Part shown: one piece after another, positions 22,367 through 24,872 of the stretch
Position numbering within the stretch: position 1 is the first letter of the stretch
Layout: each line of letters opens with the position of its first letter
DNA from: Fen-1231 sp035286465
GTDB taxonomy: Bacteria > Gemmatimonadota > Gemmatimonadetes > Gemmatimonadales > Gemmatimonadaceae
DNA length: 24,872 nucleotides
NCBI GenBank assembly: GCA_035286465.1
Contig: DATEDF010000027.1
Span: forward strand, 1 to 24,872
Direction of reading: 5' to 3'
Made by a program: the position numbers and the translations under genes
Notes under the pieces: generated by a model
The model's database searches: none
What the model was told of the DNA's origin: nothing
The model's input: the letters and a program-made list of their open reading frames with translations, nothing else

Positions 22367-23643
22367 CGCACTGCGCCATCTGCTGCGCGATCAGTGCGTT
22401 CGGCTCGGATCGCGTAGCCAGCCAATGAGGCTACGCTGGGCAACAATTGCGATGAGCAAACCATCAACGGATGACTTCGATGGCGAGAAGAACTCCTCGT
22501 CCGCGCGTTGTGCGTGACTTCCATGAACCAATTGGCTTCTGGCGGCATATATCGCTTCGCGACGACTTTGGAGCTCAGTGGGAACTGTGCCGTATCGCCT
22601 CACGTGTTCATTGAAAAGCTTGGTGGGACCAGGACCGGTCGGTTTGCCGCAGCTTGGGCATGGGAATGCTGATGGCCGCGGCAACAGGCACTCAACCGCT
22701 GTTGCGAAGGCCACAGTAGAAAGTGCTGGCTCTGAAGCCATCTGCACACCGAGGGAGTACCAGTAGCATGCTCTGTTGAAGCGGCGGGTGACTTCCGCAG
22801 GAAGCGCACGGTAAGTGGCAAGGTCGGCGGCGAGTGAGGCTGGAATGCAGAGCTCGCGGTCCCCACCCCAGAGGTGGTTGTAATAGTCGGAGGTGGAGTG
22901 GACCGGCGCAGGCTTCATCCGACGCCGCGCAAATCGATCTGTGCGACCGCTCAGCCCGGTGTCGAAGCCCGGATGTAGCAGGTGATACTCGATTCGCCCT
23001 CGTCGCTTTACACCGACCCAATGACGACCGCTCGAGTAGTGAGCGTAGCGGACACGACCGTGTAGCAGCAGTGTTAGCACGTACTGATACGTGTCTAGGT
23101 CCCGCTGTGCTCGGTTCGTTTCGAGCAAGGGATTGGGGCTTCGAAACGATTTCACTTCGAGGACGAACGGATACGGGGGACCGAGATGCGGTTCCGCATC
23201 TCCGGGCAACCCATGACTGGCGAACCAGTCAAGCCCTTTTCCGACTCGAGCGCTTCGTGGGCAGGGCGAGACACGAACCCTATCGTTCCATTGAAATGCC
23301 CCCTTCATGGGTAGTTCAGAGAAGAGGACCCGGGAAGAGACGAACGAACCGTGTGTTTGGGCTGCTTCGGTACTGAGCTTCTGGACAAGCTGATCCTGCT
23401 GCAGTCTGCCCTTTAGGGCCGGGCCGGGACACAGCTGAGTAATTCGGCCGTTCTTGTAGCGAAGGGTCGCAAGTACAGTGTTTTCGGAATCGGCGCTGAA
23501 GTACTCTACCGCGCCCGATTTGGTGATACGGGTGCCACCCGCTGCTGCAAACTGAAGAAGCGGAGCGATTTCCCGTTCATCCGGAACGCAGGCTCTCAAG
23601 CGTGACAAGAGGGTCATGCCGATTCTCGTGCCGTGCGGTCTAA
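22301..23643 (-). mobile_element. Integron-type gene cassette carrying the HEPN-like gene
   Basis: On the minus strand a core-like GTTAGAC (23644-23638) is followed by 20 bp, the HEPN-like ORF, 24 bp and the attC-like site. This is the one-gene, promoterless, attC-tailed structure of an integron cassette of about 1.34 kb. The first base of the left core (23644) may belong to the inserted IS, so this boundary is less certain than the attC side. No intI gene or attI site is in the window. Confidence 0.6.
22391..23617 (-). CDS. Cassette-borne protein with C-terminal ApeA-like HEPN domain, putative anti-phage RNase
   Basis: This 408-aa protein has no firm match for its N-terminal two thirds, which contain FVLEVKSFRSPNP and RDLDTYQYVLTLLLHGRVRY. 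The C-terminal about 130 residues look like an ApeA-type HEPN domain: a helix with FATAVECLLP, a CPSCGK insert (C320, C323), and RREAIYAARSQLVHG carrying the R-x4-H motif (R360, H365) expected of HEPN RNases. Known HEPN proteins of this kind act in abortive phage defence; that role here is inferred. ATG at 23615-23617 lies 20 bp from the GTTAGAC core, typical for an integron cassette gene. The frame open further upstream enters the IS. Codon use is markedly less GC-biased than in neighbours. Confidence 0.7.
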   Translation of the reverse strand: MTLLSRLRACVPDEREIAPLLQFAAAGGTRITKSGAVEYFSADSENTVLATLRYKNGRITQLCPGPALKGRLQQDQLVQKLSTEAAQTHGSFVSSRVLFSELPMKGAFQWNDRVRVSPCPRSARVGKGLDWFASHGLPGDAEPHLGPPYPFVLEVKSFRSPNPLLETNRAQRDLDTYQYVLTLLLHGRVRYAHYSSGRHWVGVKRRGRIEYHLLHPGFDTGLSGRTDRFARRRMKPAPVHSTSDYYNHLWGGDRELCIPASLAADLATYRALPAEVTRRFNRACYWYSLGVQMASEPALSTVAFATAVECLLPRPSAFPCPSCGKPTGPGPTKLFNEHVRRYGTVPTELQSRREAIYAARSQLVHGSHAQRADEEFFSPSKSSVDGLLIAIVAQRSLIGWLRDPSRTH

Positions 23644-24872
23644 CAGGTTGCTGAAAAAGGCAGCGTTTCGGGAATTGTATTCGCGCGATCATTTAAGTAT
23701 CGTGGCGCGACCTTCACAGCGAGTGCCCGATGCGTGGTGCGGACGAGCGGCAGGCCGTGTTGTTCAGCTACCGGTCGATCGAAGAGCGGATTCCTGCGGA
23801 CCACCCGCTCCGCGCGATGCGCCGCCTGGTGGACCCCCTGCTGGTGGAGCTCTCGCCACGGTTTCAAGCGCTCTATTCCTCCATCGGTCGGCCGTCGATC
23901 CCGCCGGAACAACTGCTGCGCGCGCTCCTGGTGCAGGTACTCTACACGATTCGGAGCGAGCGCCAGTTGATGGAGCAGTTGGACTACAATCTGCTCTACC
24001 GCTGGTTCGTCGGCCTCACCCCGGATGACGCGGTGTGGGATCCGACGGTGTTCACGAAGAATCGCGACCGCCTCCTCGCGGGCAACATCGCGGAGGCGTT
24101 CTTCGACGCGGTCCTGAACATGGCGAACGCGCAGCAGCTGCTGTCGCACGAGCATTTCACCGTGGATGGGACGCTGCTCGAGGCGTGGGCCAGTCATAAG
24201 AGCTTTCGGCCGATGGAGGATCCCTCCCCGCCGCCGTCGGATGGCGACCCGAGCAATCCGAGCGTGAACTTCCGCGGCGAGAAACGCTCGAACACGACGC
24301 ATCGCTCGGTGACGGATCCCGACGCGCGGCTCGTGCGGAAGACGCACCACGGGGCCGCGTTCCTCGGCTATCAAGCGAGCGTGCTCACGGAAAACCGGCA
24401 CGGCCTGATCGTGCAGACCGACGTGCGCGCGCCCGAACATCACGCCGAACGCGACGCGGCCCTGGAGATGCTCACCCTGCTCGAACCGACGCGACGCCAG
24501 CGCACGCTGGGCGCGGACAAGGGCTACGATACGCCCGGCTTCATCGCCGACGTCCGCGCCCTGGGCTTCACGCCGCACGTGAGTCCCAACCCCATCCGCT
24601 ATCGCGGCGGACGGAGCGCCGTCGATGGCCGCACGACACGGCATGTGACCTACGAGTGCAGTCAACGGAAACGGAAGCTGGTGGAGGAAGGCTTTGGCTG
24701 GCAGAAGTGCGTCGGGCTGCTCCGGAAGCTGCATCACCGAGGGCGCGACAAAGTCAGTTGGATCTTCGCGTTCACCAGTGCGGCGTACAATCTGGTGCGG
24801 CTGCGCAGCCTGCTCGCGCCGGCTCCGGCATGAGCGCGCACCGGTCGCGCACCGCCACGAGCGCCGCCACGA
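23644..24872 (+). mobile_element. IS5-family insertion sequence, right end beyond the window
   Basis: The left end starts with CAGGTTGCTGAAAAAGGCAG at 23644, a terminal sequence familiar from IS5-type elements with this transposase. It follows CTAA (23640-23643), which fits the YTAR target duplicated by IS5-group elements. A weak promoter-like pair (TTGTAT 23675-23680, TATCGT 23698-23703) precedes the transposase. The matching right inverted repeat is not present before the window end. Confidence 0.7.
23730..24833 (+). CDS. IS5-family DDE transposase
   Basis: This 367-aa apparently intact transposase starts with the N-terminal FSYRSIEERIPADHPLRAMR and LYSSIGRPSIPPEQLLRALL, followed by LDYNLLYRWFVGL, as in DUF772-type IS5 transposases. 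The DDE catalytic residues are HFTVDGTLLEAW (D146), LGADKGYDTPG (D263) and LVEEGFGWQK (E320), with the Arg and Lys of the signature around the last. The intervening FRGEKRSNTTHRSVTDPDARL is characteristic of this branch. It catalyses cut-and-paste movement of the element. Start ATG 23730-23732 has a weak ribosome-binding site. There is no frameshift, so the element may be active or recently inserted. Confidence 0.9.
   Translation: MRGADERQAVLFSYRSIEERIPADHPLRAMRRLVDPLLVELSPRFQALYSSIGRPSIPPEQLLRALLVQVLYTIRSERQLMEQLDYNLLYRWFVGLTPDDAVWDPTVFTKNRDRLLAGNIAEAFFDAVLNMANAQQLLSHEHFTVDGTLLEAWASHKSFRPMEDPSPPPSDGDPSNPSVNFRGEKRSNTTHRSVTDPDARLVRKTHHGAAFLGYQASVLTENRHGLIVQTDVRAPEHHAERDAALEMLTLLEPTRRQRTLGADKGYDTPGFIADVRALGFTPHVSPNPIRYRGGRSAVDGRTTRHVTYECSQRKRKLVEEGFGWQKCVGLLRKLHHRGRDKVSWIFAFTSAAYNLVRLRSLLAPAPA

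Noticed and set aside
23640..24737. Long minus-strand frame opposite the transposase
   Set aside because: Antisense shadow of the DDE transposase, whose catalytic motifs are intact on the plus strand.
23730..24833. Assignment of the transposase to IS1182
   Set aside because: Length of about 367 aa, the N-terminal sequence and the CTAA target fit IS5-type elements better; IS1182 enzymes are usually longer.

Overview
The window looks like chromosomal DNA of a very GC-rich soil- or sediment-type bacterium. Gemmatimonadota is my best guess. The guess rests on gene style: a secreted S9 peptidase, secreted serine hydrolase and amidohydrolase, a DUF4328-TonB fusion, and frequent GTG starts in 4-bp stop/start overlaps. 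It is an inference without a marker gene; no rRNA, tRNA or ribosomal protein gene was recognised.

Layout. (1) 1-143: the 3' end of an IS, probably IS630-type. (2) 144-8092: a tightly packed minus-strand run. In transcription order it holds a pilin-like protein, a membrane HD-GYP phosphodiesterase, a small membrane-anchored protein, a DUF2779 double-nuclease protein, an AlkA-type DNA glycosylase, a TIGR01777 sugar-epimerase-like protein, GDP-L-fucose synthase and a CpsB/YwqE-type PHP phosphotyrosine phosphatase. The last two point to fucose-containing exopolysaccharide. (3) 8206-10665: a secreted prolyl-oligopeptidase-family peptidase with in-frame 9-bp repeats. (4) 10771-12507: a Phd/PIN toxin-antitoxin pair behind a two-palindrome operator, convergent with an orphan D12-class adenine methyltransferase. 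(5) 12592-12754: an intergenic element of 7-bp units arranged as an inverted repeat. (6) 12767-13866: a split ThDP decarboxylase, ending in a 32-bp direct repeat shared with the convergent symporter gene. (7) 13901-18771: a minus-strand group with serine hydrolase, DUF2255, DUF4328-TonB fusion, DUF1801 and DAACS symporter. (8) 18957-21419: a coiled-coil membrane protein, a secreted amidohydrolase and a small two-TM protein. (9) 21581-23643: an accessory block with a VapBC pair and a 408-aa protein ending in an ApeA-like HEPN domain. (10) 23644 to the window end: an IS5-family element whose right end is not reached.

The most notable region is block 9. Between the HEPN-like gene and VapBC lies a 72-bp sequence with the full architecture of an integron attC site on the minus strand. 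The HEPN gene starts 20 bp after a second core-like heptamer, and the IS5-type element is inserted exactly there. This reads as a small integron-type cassette array without a visible integrase, carrying a toxin-antitoxin module and a putative abortive-infection gene, and cut by an IS. The HEPN-like gene is visibly less GC-rich than everything around it.
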